From WLXB01 sp040221475 (GTDB taxonomy: Bacteria > Pseudomonadota > Alphaproteobacteria > Rhodospirillales > Rhodospirillaceae), in contig JAVKEJ010000058.1 of NCBI GenBank assembly GCA_040221475.1, positions 595,989 through 659,988 on the forward strand: a stretch of DNA of 64,000 nucleotides. Reading direction: 5' to 3'. Shown here piece after piece: positions 35,316 to 44,928 of the stretch. Numbering within the stretch: the first letter of the stretch is position 1; the number at the start of each line of letters is the position of its first letter. The notes under the pieces were generated by a model. The model ran no database searches. It saw only the letters and a list, made by a program, of their open reading frames with translations, and had not been told where the DNA came from. A program made the position numbers and the translations under genes.

Positions 35316-37654
35316 AAATTCTGCACTGTTTCCGGCGCTTCAAACACCCGCACTGGCGGGGCGTTGCCCTTAAATTTTTCAATCTGCACCAAACAGGTTT
35401 GCGCGCTGGTGCCCTGGGCGATGGTTGACGTGCCTCTGTCGTGGGTCAGCACATTGGGGTTGCCATGCACGCAGGTCGCGCCAATTTTGCCCGGCGTAAC
35501 CGGATCATACCAGGCCCCCGTCGCCAGCTGCACCACACCGGCACGTACGTCTGGTGTGATCACGGCGCCCGCCAGACACGCGCCCCGGTCGTTAAACAGG
35601 CGCACGATGTCACCCGCCGCAATCCCCCGTGCGGTTGCATCGTCCGGGTTGATCCACACGGGTTCGCGGCCCTGCACTTTGGACGCCTGCGAACAGCCGC
35701 CGTTGTCATACTGGCTGTGCAGGCGGGTCGCCGGTTGGTTGGACATCAGATGCAGCGGATAGGTTTGGGCCGCTTCGCCGCCGAGCCACTCGCTGGGTTC
35801 ATGCCACACCGCATGGCCCGGTTGACCCGGTTCGTTCCAGTCGGCGATGGTTTGTGAAAACAATTCCAGCTTGCCCGAAGGCGTGTTCAGCTTGTGTGTT
35901 GCTGGGTCGGCGCGGAAGTTTTCAAAAAGTGTGCGCTCGTCCCGCGACGGCCATTCCAGCATGCCGCCGTTTTTCGCATCCCAGAAGGTGTCGAAATCGG
36001 GCGTATTGATGCCCTGCTCCGCCGCCCGCTGGCAGGTCGTTTCATACAGCCACTTAACCCACTCCATCTCCGAGCGATTTTCCGTAAACGCGGCACCGAC
36101 CCCCAACCGTTCGGCCAGACCTTTGAAAATATCGTGATCCGAGCGCGCTTGCCCAAACGGCTCAGCCGCTTTGTGCATGGCCATGATTTGCAGCGACAAG
36201 CCCGACGCCGTCACATCGTTGCGTTCCAGGGTGGTCGTCACCGGCAACACAATATCCGCATGCCGCGCCATGGGGTTCCACCAGGCTTCGTTAACAATAA
36301 TCGTCTCGGGCTGCTGCCAGGCTGCAACCATACGGTTGAGATTTTGGTGATGATGAAACGGATTGCCGCCACACCAATACACCAGACGGATGTCCGGGTA
36401 GGTCAGCGTTTGGCCGTTAAAGCGCACAGTGTCGCCGGGGTTCAACAGCAGGTCCGAAATCCGCGACACCGGAATAAACGTGCCGATGGGGTTTTCGCCT
36501 TTGGGCAGATGCGCCGGGGCGACCGGAGTCCCTGGGCCACCGACGCCCGCCGCGCCCGCATAGGCAAAACCGAATCCGCCGCCGGGCAATCCAACTTGTC
36601 CGAGAAGGGCCGCGAGCGTGATCGCCATCCAGTAGGTTTGCTCGCCATGGTCGGCGCGTTGGAGCGACCAACTGACCGTAATCAGCGTGCGCGTCTGATG
36701 CATCTTGCGCGCGAGGGCTTTGATGGTTGCAGCGTCCAAGCCTGACAATGCTGCCGCCCATTCTGCTGTCTTCGCAACGCCATCGGTTTCGCCCAGGATG
36801 TAGGCCACTACTCTGTCGCCACCCACACAATAGCTATCGAGGAATTTTTGATCGTGCCGGTTCTCTGAAATCAACGTGTGCGCCAGGCCCAGCATCACCG
36901 CCACATCCGATCCCGGATGCGGACTCAGCCAGGTGGCATCCAAAAAATCCACCACATCGCTGCGGATCGGGCTGACGTTGACCACCTCAACGCCGGCCTC
37001 TTTACAACGCTGCAACGCCTCTTTGGCAATATGCCGTCCGGTGCCGCCACCATGCACTTGTGAATTTTTCAGCGCCAGTCCGCCAAAGGCGACCACCAGT
37101 TCTGTATGGTCTGCAATGGTGCCCCAGGTGGTGTTGGCACTGTAACACACGGCCATCCAGTCGCCGGCAATATGCGGCACGATGACTTCCGCCGCGCCCG
37201 AGGAATAGGTGCCCACCGAATAGGTGTTGCCGCCAACCAGATTCAAAAACCGGCGCATCTGGCTTTGGGCATGATGGAACCGCCCCGCCGACGCCCACCC
37301 GTAAGACCCCGCGTAAAGGGCGTCGTTGCCGAAGGTCTCTCTCACCCGCGTGAGTTCGCCCGCCACAATGTCCAGCGCTTCATCCCAGGGCAGCGCCACA
37401 AACGGCTCGGCCCCGCGCCCGGTGACATTTTTCTGAGGTCCGCCCTTTTTCAGGCGCTCAAGCCAGCCTTTGCGCACCATGGGCTGGGCGATTCGCACCG
37501 CGTCGTGCTGGGCCTGGGGCATCCCCGGTCCAATGGGCGAGGGGTCCGGGTCGCTGGCCACGGGGGTCAGGGCGGTCACTTTACCGCCCTCAACTTTGGC
37601 CGTGTAGGCGCCCCAATGGGTTGCGGTCGGCAGATATTTTACATCATCAGGCAT
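35312..37654 (-). CDS. Cytoplasmic molybdopterin oxidoreductase, BisC/TorZ type
   Basis: A 780-residue molybdoenzyme of the DMSO reductase family. Molybdenum is probably bound by S151 in the motif YSSGAAEVI, as in DMSO, TMAO and biotin sulfoxide reductases. GGNPFHHHQNLNR and EAWWNPMARHADIVLPVTT are family signatures of the cofactor pocket; the molydopterin-dinucleotide-binding domain lies at about residues 640-760. There is no Tat signal or N-terminal Fe-S motif, so it acts in the cytoplasm, like BisC. Substrate: an S- or N-oxide. Confidence 0.85.
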   Translation of the reverse strand: MPDDVKYLPTATHWGAYTAKVEGGKVTALTPVASDPDPSPIGPGMPQAQHDAVRIAQPMVRKGWLERLKKGGPQKNVTGRGAEPFVALPWDEALDIVAGELTRVRETFGNDALYAGSYGWASAGRFHHAQSQMRRFLNLVGGNTYSVGTYSSGAAEVIVPHIAGDWMAVCYSANTTWGTIADHTELVVAFGGLALKNSQVHGGGTGRHIAKEALQRCKEAGVEVVNVSPIRSDVVDFLDATWLSPHPGSDVAVMLGLAHTLISENRHDQKFLDSYCVGGDRVVAYILGETDGVAKTAEWAAALSGLDAATIKALARKMHQTRTLITVSWSLQRADHGEQTYWMAITLAALLGQVGLPGGGFGFAYAGAAGVGGPGTPVAPAHLPKGENPIGTFIPVSRISDLLLNPGDTVRFNGQTLTYPDIRLVYWCGGNPFHHHQNLNRMVAAWQQPETIIVNEAWWNPMARHADIVLPVTTTLERNDVTASGLSLQIMAMHKAAEPFGQARSDHDIFKGLAERLGVGAAFTENRSEMEWVKWLYETTCQRAAEQGINTPDFDTFWDAKNGGMLEWPSRDERTLFENFRADPATHKLNTPSGKLELFSQTIADWNEPGQPGHAVWHEPSEWLGGEAAQTYPLHLMSNQPATRLHSQYDNGGCSQASKVQGREPVWINPDDATARGIAAGDIVRLFNDRGACLAGAVITPDVRAGVVQLATGAWYDPVTPGKIGATCVHGNPNVLTHDRGTSTIAQGTSAQTCLVQIEKFKGNAPPVRVFEAPETVQNF

Positions 37655-37721
37655 ATTCTAGTTATAGCGGTTCAACCTTGAGCCGCCTATGGTGAGACCC
37701 TCACAAAAAGGAGATTGATCC

Positions 37722-38267
37722 ATGTATCGTCTGATTTTTGCTCTCGCTGTTCTGCTCGCACCCGGTTTTTTAGCATTGCATGCTGCCGCGCAAGAGGCTG
37801 AACCCGGCTACGCCAGTTTTGCGCGCACCACCATCATGGGGCGGTTGGCGGACCTCGAGCCCTCCATCACCTTCTGGCGCGATGTCATGGGGTTTTCCTA
37901 CATGGGCGACCCAAGACCGACAACCGGAGATTCCAGCCCCATCGGTTGGGATGAAAACGCAACGCGCTACTTCACCGCCTTTACCTCCAAGGAAGGCTCA
38001 ACGGTTGCGTTGCTCATGGTGGAAGACGCGCCGGACTTTCCGTCGCTCGACTTGCCCGATGAAGGTGCGGCCTACGGTGGCGTGATTTTGGTGCACACCG
38101 CGAAAAATTTGGAAGATGTCTACAATCGTGCGGTGGCCAATAAGGTGGAGATCATCAAACCCTACACCCCGTCAGCGACGGGCCGCTCCATGCAGATTTA
38201 CCTGCGCGCCCCGACAGGGCAGATGGTCGAGATATACGAGATGATCCCGCAGCCGGACGACGAGTAG
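37722..38267 (+). CDS. Exported VOC-fold protein
   Basis: A 181-residue protein with a signal peptide (to about residue 23, LHAAAQ). The mature part is a single VOC module ending YLRAPTGQMVEIYEM, with DLEPSITFWRDVMGF at its N-terminal side. A periplasmic VOC protein is unusual since most are cytoplasmic. The ribosome binding site AAAGGAG is strong. Confidence 0.72.
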   Translation: MYRLIFALAVLLAPGFLALHAAAQEAEPGYASFARTTIMGRLADLEPSITFWRDVMGFSYMGDPRPTTGDSSPIGWDENATRYFTAFTSKEGSTVALLMVEDAPDFPSLDLPDEGAAYGGVILVHTAKNLEDVYNRAVANKVEIIKPYTPSATGRSMQIYLRAPTGQMVEIYEMIPQPDDE

Positions 38268-38398
38268 CTAGTCGCAGTAAAATTCTTCGTCACTCTAGGG
38301 TTTAGCGAGTCCGGGGAAGGGTCCAGCGTAAAACGCTCAAATGCTCAAATGATTTGTGGCTCTGGTTTCTCGGGCTAAATCCGAGCAGGACAGAAGCC

Positions 38399-38791
38399 TT
38401 ATACCACCTCGCGGGCTTCCCGCCGCCGGTTGATTCCCGCCAGCACAGGCACGGCGATGTAGTCATACACCAGGGCCGCAACGTCGCGCAGGCCCGGCAG
38501 GCGCACCACCTTGGCCAGACCTCTGTACCAGGGCAAGCGCTCCCAAATGGCGATGAAGGAGTCGATGCCTGACATCAGCGCTTCGCCTGCGGTCTCCGCA
38601 TACAACCGCCGTTTGGCTTGGTCGGCGCGCAGGCTATAACGGGCTAAAGCGTCGGGGTGCTTTGCCAAATCCGTAAAGGTCAGATTGGTGATGCGGTGGT
38701 GTTCTGTCAGTTTAATATAGTGGTTGATTTCAACCCGGCAGACCGGGCAGGCCCCGTTATAGAAAACAGTGAGGTGAGGATGTGTGTTCAT
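38399..38791 (-). CDS. DCC family thiol-disulfide oxidoreductase-like protein (DUF393)
   Basis: About 130 residues from the ATG at 38791. The N-terminal motif FYNGACPVCRVEINHY is the DCC signature with a CxxC pair, and DLAKHPDAL and GIDSFIAIWERLPWY follow as in DUF393. A thioredoxin-like redox role is assumed for the family. The longer reading to 38839 adds a basic segment with no family match. Confidence 0.8.
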   Translation of the reverse strand: MNTHPHLTVFYNGACPVCRVEINHYIKLTEHHRITNLTFTDLAKHPDALARYSLRADQAKRRLYAETAGEALMSGIDSFIAIWERLPWYRGLAKVVRLPGLRDVAALVYDYIAVPVLAGINRRREAREVV

Positions 38792-38908
38792 AGCTCTTCT
38801 TACGGCAAAGGGTCGCCGATAGCTCACTCTTTTTCGCACCCCTTTTTTTGAACCAATACGCCTCCCTTGCGTACAAAGACTAAGCTGAAAAATTTAGGAG
38901 TCCGCGCC

Positions 38909-39658
38909 ATGCGCTTTCTACCCCTTGTGCTTGTTGTCGCACTCGCCGCCTGTGACTCGCCAAGCCCCACGAGCGCTCAGGCCACGGCACAAGAGTCTGC
39001 TGCGCCCTGGTATGAGACGGCCCGCGCCAGCCGCGATGGCATCGGCAAGGTTTATATGGGCCGGGAGATCTCCCACGTCATGGGGCATCTCGGGGCGGGT
39101 TGGCTGGAACGGCCCGAGCGCGAGCAGGAAGAACGCACCGATTTGCTAATTGATAATCTGGACCTCGAGCCCGATTTTGTTGTGGCTGATATTGGCGCGG
39201 GCACAGGCTACTTTTCGTTTCCCATCAGTGCGCGGGTGCCGCAAGGCAAAGTGCTGGCGGTGGATATTCAGCCCGAGATGCTGGCGATCATCGCGCAGCG
39301 CAAAGCGGCGGGCCTCAGCGACAGCAGTTGGCAAAACATCGAAACGGTGCGCGGCACGGAAGATAACCCCAATCTTCCAGACAATGCGGTCGATCTCATC
39401 TTCATGGTCGACGCCTATCACGAATTTGCCTATCCCCGTGAAATGGGCGAGGCCATGGTCAAGGCGCTCAAGCCGGGCGGTCAAATTGCCCTGGTGGAAT
39501 ACCGCCTGGAAGACCCCAGTGTGCCCATTAAGCGCCTGCATAAAATGTCAGAAGCCCAAGCGCGCAAAGAAATGGAAGCGTTAGGATTAGTCTGGGTGCA
39601 GACCAAAGACATTCTGCCCCAGCAGCATCTGATGTTTTTCGAAAAGCCGCGACCTTAA
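38909..39658 (+). CDS. Lipoprotein with SAM-methyltransferase fold
   Basis: A 249-residue protein from the ATG at 38909 (AGGAG upstream). Residues 1-15 form a lipoprotein signal with lipobox LAAC (C15, followed by Asp). The mature part is a class I methyltransferase: VVADIGAGTGYFSFPIS (motif I), VLAVDIQPEM, DLIFMVDAYHEF and LKPGGQIALVEYR. SAM is not known to be available in the periplasm, so an exported methyltransferase is odd; family members with signal peptides do exist, and their activity is unclear. Confidence 0.75.
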   Translation: MRFLPLVLVVALAACDSPSPTSAQATAQESAAPWYETARASRDGIGKVYMGREISHVMGHLGAGWLERPEREQEERTDLLIDNLDLEPDFVVADIGAGTGYFSFPISARVPQGKVLAVDIQPEMLAIIAQRKAAGLSDSSWQNIETVRGTEDNPNLPDNAVDLIFMVDAYHEFAYPREMGEAMVKALKPGGQIALVEYRLEDPSVPIKRLHKMSEAQARKEMEALGLVWVQTKDILPQQHLMFFEKPRP

Positions 39659-39724
39659 AGCGCCGATTTAAATCGCCCCTTTAAATCCGTAGCGGCCTCC
39701 GCTCAGAGGGGGTAAGGTACGCAC

Positions 39725-39919
39725 ATGTCTTTTCTTGTGCGTCAATTTGCCCAGCGCCTGATTCAGAAAGTCGCCGCCGACCCGGTGGCGCGGGAGAAGG
39801 CTGCCAGGGTCGCGGCCGGTGTTGCCCGTGAAGCAAAACAAATCGCCGGTCAGAAAGACCGTGCTTATGAGGCGGGCAAAGCCGTGCGCCGCGCACTCAA
39901 CAAGCTGAACAACTCCTAA
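39725..39919 (+). CDS. Small helical basic protein
   Basis: A 64-residue, Ala/Arg/Lys-rich protein predicted to be a single long amphipathic helix (AREKAARVAAGVAREAKQIA). No membrane segment. I know of no function. A GGTAAGG-type ribosome binding site lies upstream. It sits 66 bases after the lipoprotein-methyltransferase gene. Confidence 0.55.
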   Translation: MSFLVRQFAQRLIQKVAADPVAREKAARVAAGVAREAKQIAGQKDRAYEAGKAVRRALNKLNNS

Positions 39920-39929
39920 AACTCCAGCT

Positions 39930-42353
39930 CTAAAACTCCAGCTTAAGCCCAATCTGTGGAAACACGTTCAGGTCGCCAAACACATTCACGCCCCGGCGTT
40001 CGTCAAACTCCAGGGAGTCGATGTTGGTGCGGCCATAGGCGTTGATCACGTCGAGGAAGGTGATGACGCTGACGCCACCAATCTGACGCCGGTAATCGAT
40101 ACGAATGTTCAGCGCATGAAAGTCGCGCAGCCGTTCCGTGTTGGTGGTGGTGATCTCTTTGGAGAAGCGCAAATTGTTGGGGTCGTTAAAAATATCCGCA
40201 TTGATAATAAATCCGTCTGTCGGGCGGCCAGACGCATACTTCCATTTCGCGGCCAAGGCCCAGCGGTCGTTGGGTTGCCAGGCGGCGGCGAGAGTCAACA
40301 CATGGGGGCGATGGAAGTCGGCGTTGTATTCTCCCTCGCCTAAATTGTCGTCGCGTTTAGCCCGAGAGAAAGAGTACGCCAGTGAGGCGGACCACTCATT
40401 CGACATGCGCTTCTGCACACTGAGGTCAATGCCTGCGCCATCCCCGTCGCCGCTGTTAAACGCGAGGCCCGAGGTCTCATCACCGGGCACCACCAGATTT
40501 TCCAGATCCTGGTAATACACTTCACCGGCCACTTTTAGATCAGGGGTCAGGTAGTGTTCCAGACCCAGGCTGACTTGATTGGTGCGCTCGTTTTCCAAGC
40601 GGTTGTTGGCCGGGTCTGCGGCCAGTTCCAGCACCCGTGGGGTCTGATAATAAACCCCAGCCGTGGCCGACAGGCGCGTCGCGGCGCCCAGTTGCCAATC
40701 GGCGGACAGACGGGGCGACCACAGGGACTCCTCTGAAAATCCATCCCGGTCGAAGCGAACACCCGGGCGTAGGGTGAAGTCCCCCAGGTAAAACGCGTGA
40801 TCCATGTAGCCTGCGATCCGCGACTCTTTGGCTGTGAAGGCGGAATTAAGACGGGCTGGCGTCAGCACAATAAATTTTTGGCTCGGATCAGACCGGAAAT
40901 CATTCTGGTCATACACATAACGAATCCAATCGCCGTCCAGGCGCGTATCGAAATCCAGCTCAACCCGGGAATAACGCGCTCCGGCAGACAATACGCCCCA
41001 CGGTGTGGGTGTGGTGTAATCGCCACGCCAGCCGATTTCCTGTTCGGTCTCCGTCAGGTTCAGGATGTTTTCGCGCACGATCACTTGATCAGCGGTTTGG
41101 TCCACACCGGTCAAATCTGGAAACGCTTCGCCCAGCCGGCTGGTCTTGTCGCTGTCGCGCAGGAAGACCGCATTGGTCAGTTTGCCTTCATTGCCCACCA
41201 GCCAGGTCCAGGTTGCGCCCAGCAGCAGGCTGTCTTGCTCGGTGGTCAGCAGCGAAGTGTCTTCGAAGTCGTCGGACTCCAACACGTTCTCGACATCGCG
41301 GGTGTAGTCTTCCGGGGAATACAGACCAAGAAGCGAAATACTGTGGCGGTCATTCAAATCCGTGACCGATTTAAACAAAAAGTCACCAGACTCCGGATCG
41401 CCAATGTCTTTCTGACCAATCACTTTGAACAGGTTGCCGAAGTCAAAGTAGCGTGCGGACAGCAACACGCTGGTGTTGTCCGCCACATAACTGGGGCCAT
41501 CGTAGGTGATCTCGCCGCCCGCGATATCAAGCCGCGCGCTGACCGAGGGGTCGTCCGGGTTGCCTTCGGCGATGTCCAACTTCAGCAGTGATCCGCTGCG
41601 ACCGCTGTAGGCGGCGTCCCATCCCCCCGCTTGAAACTCTGCGCCGCCAATGATGTTGGGGGCAAAGATCGAGAATCGCCCGCCGCCGCCAATGTCTTCT
41701 TCGTCGCCAAGGCTGCGGTCGAAGTGCACCACTTTATCAAAGGGGATGCCATCAATCAGAATCAGATTGTCGCGCGGGCCACGGCCGCGCACGGTAAAGT
41801 TGGAAAACTCGCCCGTGTTGGACACACCGGGCAGCACATCCAGGCCGCGAAACACATCGCCCGCCGTGCCAGCGCCACGCCGGATTTCTTCACGGCCCAG
41901 CCGCGTCGCCGTGACAGAGCCAAATTGCGTGATCCCAACGGCTTTGGCGGTGACCAAAATTTCATCTATGGCCAAAGCTTGCCGGGCCAGCTGGAAATCG
42001 GCGCGGGTCACGCGGTCGCGCACCACGCGCACGTCAATCTCCACTGCATCCACATATCCGGGTTGGGTGACGTGCAGGGTAAACAAACCTTCCGGCACGG
42101 CGTCCAAGGCATAGCTGCCATCGCTACCGGTGACCACGCTTTGGTCTGTCGCGGGTCCATCAATGAGTTTTACTTGCGCCCCAGCGACACTGCGGCCTGA
42201 CACTGCGTCACGGATGTCGCCGCGAATGGTGCCAAGTGGGTTGTCCGTGGTTTGAGCTTGCGCCGGACCTGTCCCGATGGAGAGCGCCGGTGCCAGAAAA
42301 AACAGTGTCAGAAAAAGCAGACCAACGGTCCGGAGCAACACAGAAACACGCAT
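39930..42353 (-). CDS. TonB-dependent outer-membrane receptor with N-terminal regulatory domain
   Basis: An 807-residue protein: signal peptide (about residues 1-34), a carboxypeptidase-regulatory-like beta domain (about 42-120, IRGDIRDAVSGRSVAGAQVK), a plug domain (about 130-260, DEILVTAKAVG as TonB box, RGRGPRDNLILIDGIPFD) and a 22-strand-type beta barrel ending in aromatic Phe (LKLEF). Imports a siderophore, glycan or other large substrate; no clear ligand. Its promoter probably lies in the repeat-bearing region 42354-42828. Confidence 0.86.
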   Translation of the reverse strand: MRVSVLLRTVGLLFLTLFFLAPALSIGTGPAQAQTTDNPLGTIRGDIRDAVSGRSVAGAQVKLIDGPATDQSVVTGSDGSYALDAVPEGLFTLHVTQPGYVDAVEIDVRVVRDRVTRADFQLARQALAIDEILVTAKAVGITQFGSVTATRLGREEIRRGAGTAGDVFRGLDVLPGVSNTGEFSNFTVRGRGPRDNLILIDGIPFDKVVHFDRSLGDEEDIGGGGRFSIFAPNIIGGAEFQAGGWDAAYSGRSGSLLKLDIAEGNPDDPSVSARLDIAGGEITYDGPSYVADNTSVLLSARYFDFGNLFKVIGQKDIGDPESGDFLFKSVTDLNDRHSISLLGLYSPEDYTRDVENVLESDDFEDTSLLTTEQDSLLLGATWTWLVGNEGKLTNAVFLRDSDKTSRLGEAFPDLTGVDQTADQVIVRENILNLTETEQEIGWRGDYTTPTPWGVLSAGARYSRVELDFDTRLDGDWIRYVYDQNDFRSDPSQKFIVLTPARLNSAFTAKESRIAGYMDHAFYLGDFTLRPGVRFDRDGFSEESLWSPRLSADWQLGAATRLSATAGVYYQTPRVLELAADPANNRLENERTNQVSLGLEHYLTPDLKVAGEVYYQDLENLVVPGDETSGLAFNSGDGDGAGIDLSVQKRMSNEWSASLAYSFSRAKRDDNLGEGEYNADFHRPHVLTLAAAWQPNDRWALAAKWKYASGRPTDGFIINADIFNDPNNLRFSKEITTTNTERLRDFHALNIRIDYRRQIGGVSVITFLDVINAYGRTNIDSLEFDERRGVNVFGDLNVFPQIGLKLEF

Positions 42354-42534
42354 AACAATAAAAACTCACAGATCGTGGGGGTAAAGGGTCAAGCAAAGTT
42401 TATCATGAACGCGCACGGCCGTCTGATCTTTGATCGCGCTCAATCGCCTTAACAGAACCACTTATGTAAGGTGTCGCACCTCCAAATCCAAGATGGCGAG
42501 TCGGTAAGACTTTATGTCGATGTGAAATAAAACT

Positions 42535-42646
42535 GTGCATGAGCTCGTTCCAAGGGAGGTGGTCGAGGTGGGTCCATGGGCTCGTTCCACGCATCATACG
42601 TGCATGGGCTCGTTTGACCGGAACCCGTCGTGCATGGGCTCGAACC
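42535..42646. repeat. Four direct repeats of a GTGCATGGGCTCGT-like motif
   Basis: Related copies lie at 42535-42552 (TGCATGAGCTCGTTCCA), 42573-42589 (TCCATGGGCTCGTTCCA), 42600-42615 and 42630-42646. The starts are about 38, 27 and 30 bases apart. They sit in the 475-base gap (42354-42828) upstream of the TonB receptor gene, which otherwise shows no gene I can support. They may be regulator binding sites or a decayed short repeat. Confidence 0.6.
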
Positions 42647-42828
42647 GAGGGGGAGAGCCTCAACAGAAAATATCTTGTTCCATGGACAAGCCCACAAACA
42701 AGACAATCTCGAACCTATCTGATTTCGCAAATGCGCGCATTTAGGGCATACCCCGGTTATGGATATTTCGCGTTGGAGCCAACTGCACGGCGGATGATGG
42801 CGAGGCCGCGCGGTTTTAGCCACTAGGT

Positions 42829-43836
42829 TTATCCGTTCGGCAACAGGATAATCTTCCCGTCGCGGTCTGTGCCACCCCGTGCCGCGTGGGCAAAGGCTTC
42901 GGCATAGTCTTCAAAAGTATACGCCCCGGCGATAGGGATTTTCAGCTTATCCGTCGCAATCAAGTCGTTGAGGTGGGCATAGATGCCGCGTTTGTTTTGC
43001 GGGGTGAGTTTCTTTTCGAAGGTTGATTTTCGATAGCCGGAAACGTGAATCCCTTTGCGAGACAGGTCGCGGAAAATAAAGCTGCACGGTTGGCCCGAGA
43101 GATCGCCGTAGACGATCAACTTCGCATCGATGCTCAAACAATGCGCCATGCGGCCCGAGGCTTCCCCAGCAATTGTGTCGAACCCCAAGCGCATGTCTGC
43201 GTCTTTTGTTGCGGCCTTAACACGCGTCGCCAGAATATCCGGATGATCGTCGCCCGTATCCACAAGGCACACGTCTGCACCAATCTCGTACAAGCTTGCT
43301 GCAACGGCCTCGCGGCGGATTAAATTGACGCTTTTCAAGCCGGCCTCATTCGCCAGAGCGATCAGCCAGCGTCCGCAGCTTGAATTGGCCGCATTATGAA
43401 TCATCCACTCTCCAGGCGACAGCGTGTTATGTGCTTGAAACAACAGCGCCGAGGTCATGCCGTTGATCAGTACTAAGGCCAGTTGCTGCGAGTCAGCATC
43501 GGGCGGGGCCGGATAACAGTCAGCGGCTGGGGCCGAAATATATTGACGATAGGTGCCGCAGCGCGGCGGCGGCAAGGCGAGGTCACCAACAGCAAACTCG
43601 GTCACATCAGACCCCACCGCAACAACCCGGCCACAGCCTTCTAGGCCAGGTGTTTTTGGCAGATCGGTTTTCGGAACGCGGCGCGGGTCTCGGGCATCGC
43701 GCACTTCCAGTCCATGCACGGGCACGGCCAGCATTTTCAGCACAATGTCTGACGGTCCGGGCTCTGGGTCTGGCACGTCAACCAACCGCAAGGCGTCTTT
43801 CGGATCGCCATAACCAATTTGCTGAAGCGCTTTCAT
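42829..43836 (-). CDS. MDR-family oxidoreductase, MECR/Etr1-like (copy 1)
   Basis: A 335-residue medium-chain dehydrogenase/reductase. The N-terminal GroES-like domain has TPGLEGCGRVVAVGSDV, and the Rossmann part includes WMIHNAANSSCGRWLIALAN, a segment characteristic of 2-enoyl thioester reductases (MECR/Etr1). No structural-zinc cysteine cluster is visible. Likely reduces an enoyl thioester or quinone with NADPH. A close paralogue follows upstream at 43858-44856; the two are 21 bases apart and probably co-transcribed. Confidence 0.78.
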   Translation of the reverse strand: MKALQQIGYGDPKDALRLVDVPDPEPGPSDIVLKMLAVPVHGLEVRDARDPRRVPKTDLPKTPGLEGCGRVVAVGSDVTEFAVGDLALPPPRCGTYRQYISAPAADCYPAPPDADSQQLALVLINGMTSALLFQAHNTLSPGEWMIHNAANSSCGRWLIALANEAGLKSVNLIRREAVAASLYEIGADVCLVDTGDDHPDILATRVKAATKDADMRLGFDTIAGEASGRMAHCLSIDAKLIVYGDLSGQPCSFIFRDLSRKGIHVSGYRKSTFEKKLTPQNKRGIYAHLNDLIATDKLKIPIAGAYTFEDYAEAFAHAARGGTDRDGKIILLPNG

Positions 43837-43857
43837 GCTTCCACTATAGCGAAAGAC

Positions 43858-44856
43858 TTAGCCGTTGGGATGCAGGATCACCTTGCCTTTACGATCATCC
43901 CCACTGCGCTGGGCATGGGCAAACGCGTCGGCAAACTGATCGAGGGTGTAGGTGCCTGCAATCGCGGCTTTTAGCTCGCCCGTGCCAATTTTTTTGGCCA
44001 GCATTTCATAAATGCGGCGAATTTCAGCCATATCCCGTTTGGCCAGACCACGGCCAGTGCTCATGCCCGTCAAGGTGATGTTGTTGAAAAACATGTCGTT
44101 GAACGACAGTTTGCAGGGCTCACCGGAGATGAAGCCATAATTCACAACCTTGCCGCCGTAGTTCAGGCAGCGGGCGATCCGCGTTGTGGCATCGCTCGCC
44201 ACTAGATCAAACCCAATGTTCAAGTCAGCACCGCCAACTGCGGCTTTCACTTTTGCGGCCAACGCGTCGGCATCGTCTTCGTCTGTGACACAGACATCAG
44301 CCCCTATCTCATAGAGTTCATCAAATAGACTCTCACGCCGCACGATGTTGCAGGTTTTAATGCCACGCTCTTTGGCGAGTACGATCAGATAGCGTCCACA
44401 GCTTGAGTTGGCACCGTTTTGCAGAATCCAGTCGCCTTCTTTCAACTCTGCGAAATCTTCCAGCAAGCAGACCGAGGTCATACCGTTGACCATCATCAGC
44501 GCCAGTTGATCGGCCTCGCCGTCTGGGGCGGGTAGGGTCGTATCTTCTTTGACGCAAACCTTTTCAGCAAAGGCCCCAGCACCCCACCAGGGGAACACCC
44601 GATCACCAACTTTGTAGGAGGTAACGTCCGCGCCAACGTTGGTGACACGACCGACGCCCTCATAGCCGGGTTGGCTGGGCAGGTCGTTAACCTTGAATCC
44701 TTCTTCGCCACGAAAGCGCTTAATATCGGCCAGATGCACAGCCGAGGCTTCCATCGCAATGACAAGTTCATCTGCGGCAGGTGAAGGCTCGGGCAGATCG
44801 ATAATTTTTACCACTTTTGCCGGATCGCCGTGGTCAAACTGTTGTAACGCTCTCAT
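43858..44856 (-). CDS. MDR-family oxidoreductase, MECR/Etr1-like (copy 2)
   Basis: 332 residues from the ATG at 44856 (MRALQQFDHGDPAKVVKI); the longer frame to 44925 adds 23 residues without similarity. SQPGYEGVGRVTNVGADV and DWILQNGANSSCGRYLIVLA align closely with the neighbouring copy, so the pair arose by tandem duplication. Same expected activity: NADPH-dependent reduction of an enoyl thioester or related substrate. Confidence 0.78.
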   Translation of the reverse strand: MRALQQFDHGDPAKVVKIIDLPEPSPAADELVIAMEASAVHLADIKRFRGEEGFKVNDLPSQPGYEGVGRVTNVGADVTSYKVGDRVFPWWGAGAFAEKVCVKEDTTLPAPDGEADQLALMMVNGMTSVCLLEDFAELKEGDWILQNGANSSCGRYLIVLAKERGIKTCNIVRRESLFDELYEIGADVCVTDEDDADALAAKVKAAVGGADLNIGFDLVASDATTRIARCLNYGGKVVNYGFISGEPCKLSFNDMFFNNITLTGMSTGRGLAKRDMAEIRRIYEMLAKKIGTGELKAAIAGTYTLDQFADAFAHAQRSGDDRKGKVILHPNG

Positions 44857-44928
44857 ATCCACTCCGCACTGCAACTTACCTGTGTCTGGACAACACTTAG
44901 CACGATACCCGGGCTGGTGTGACAATCG

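Noticed and set aside
35894..36745. 283-residue plus-strand frame within the molybdoenzyme gene
   Set aside because: Antisense shadow of a clearly coding gene; composition is Arg/His-rich as expected of a shadow.
42512..42823. 103-residue minus-strand frame in the gap upstream of the TonB receptor
   Set aside because: Translation is driven by the direct repeats and has no ribosome binding site; no family match.
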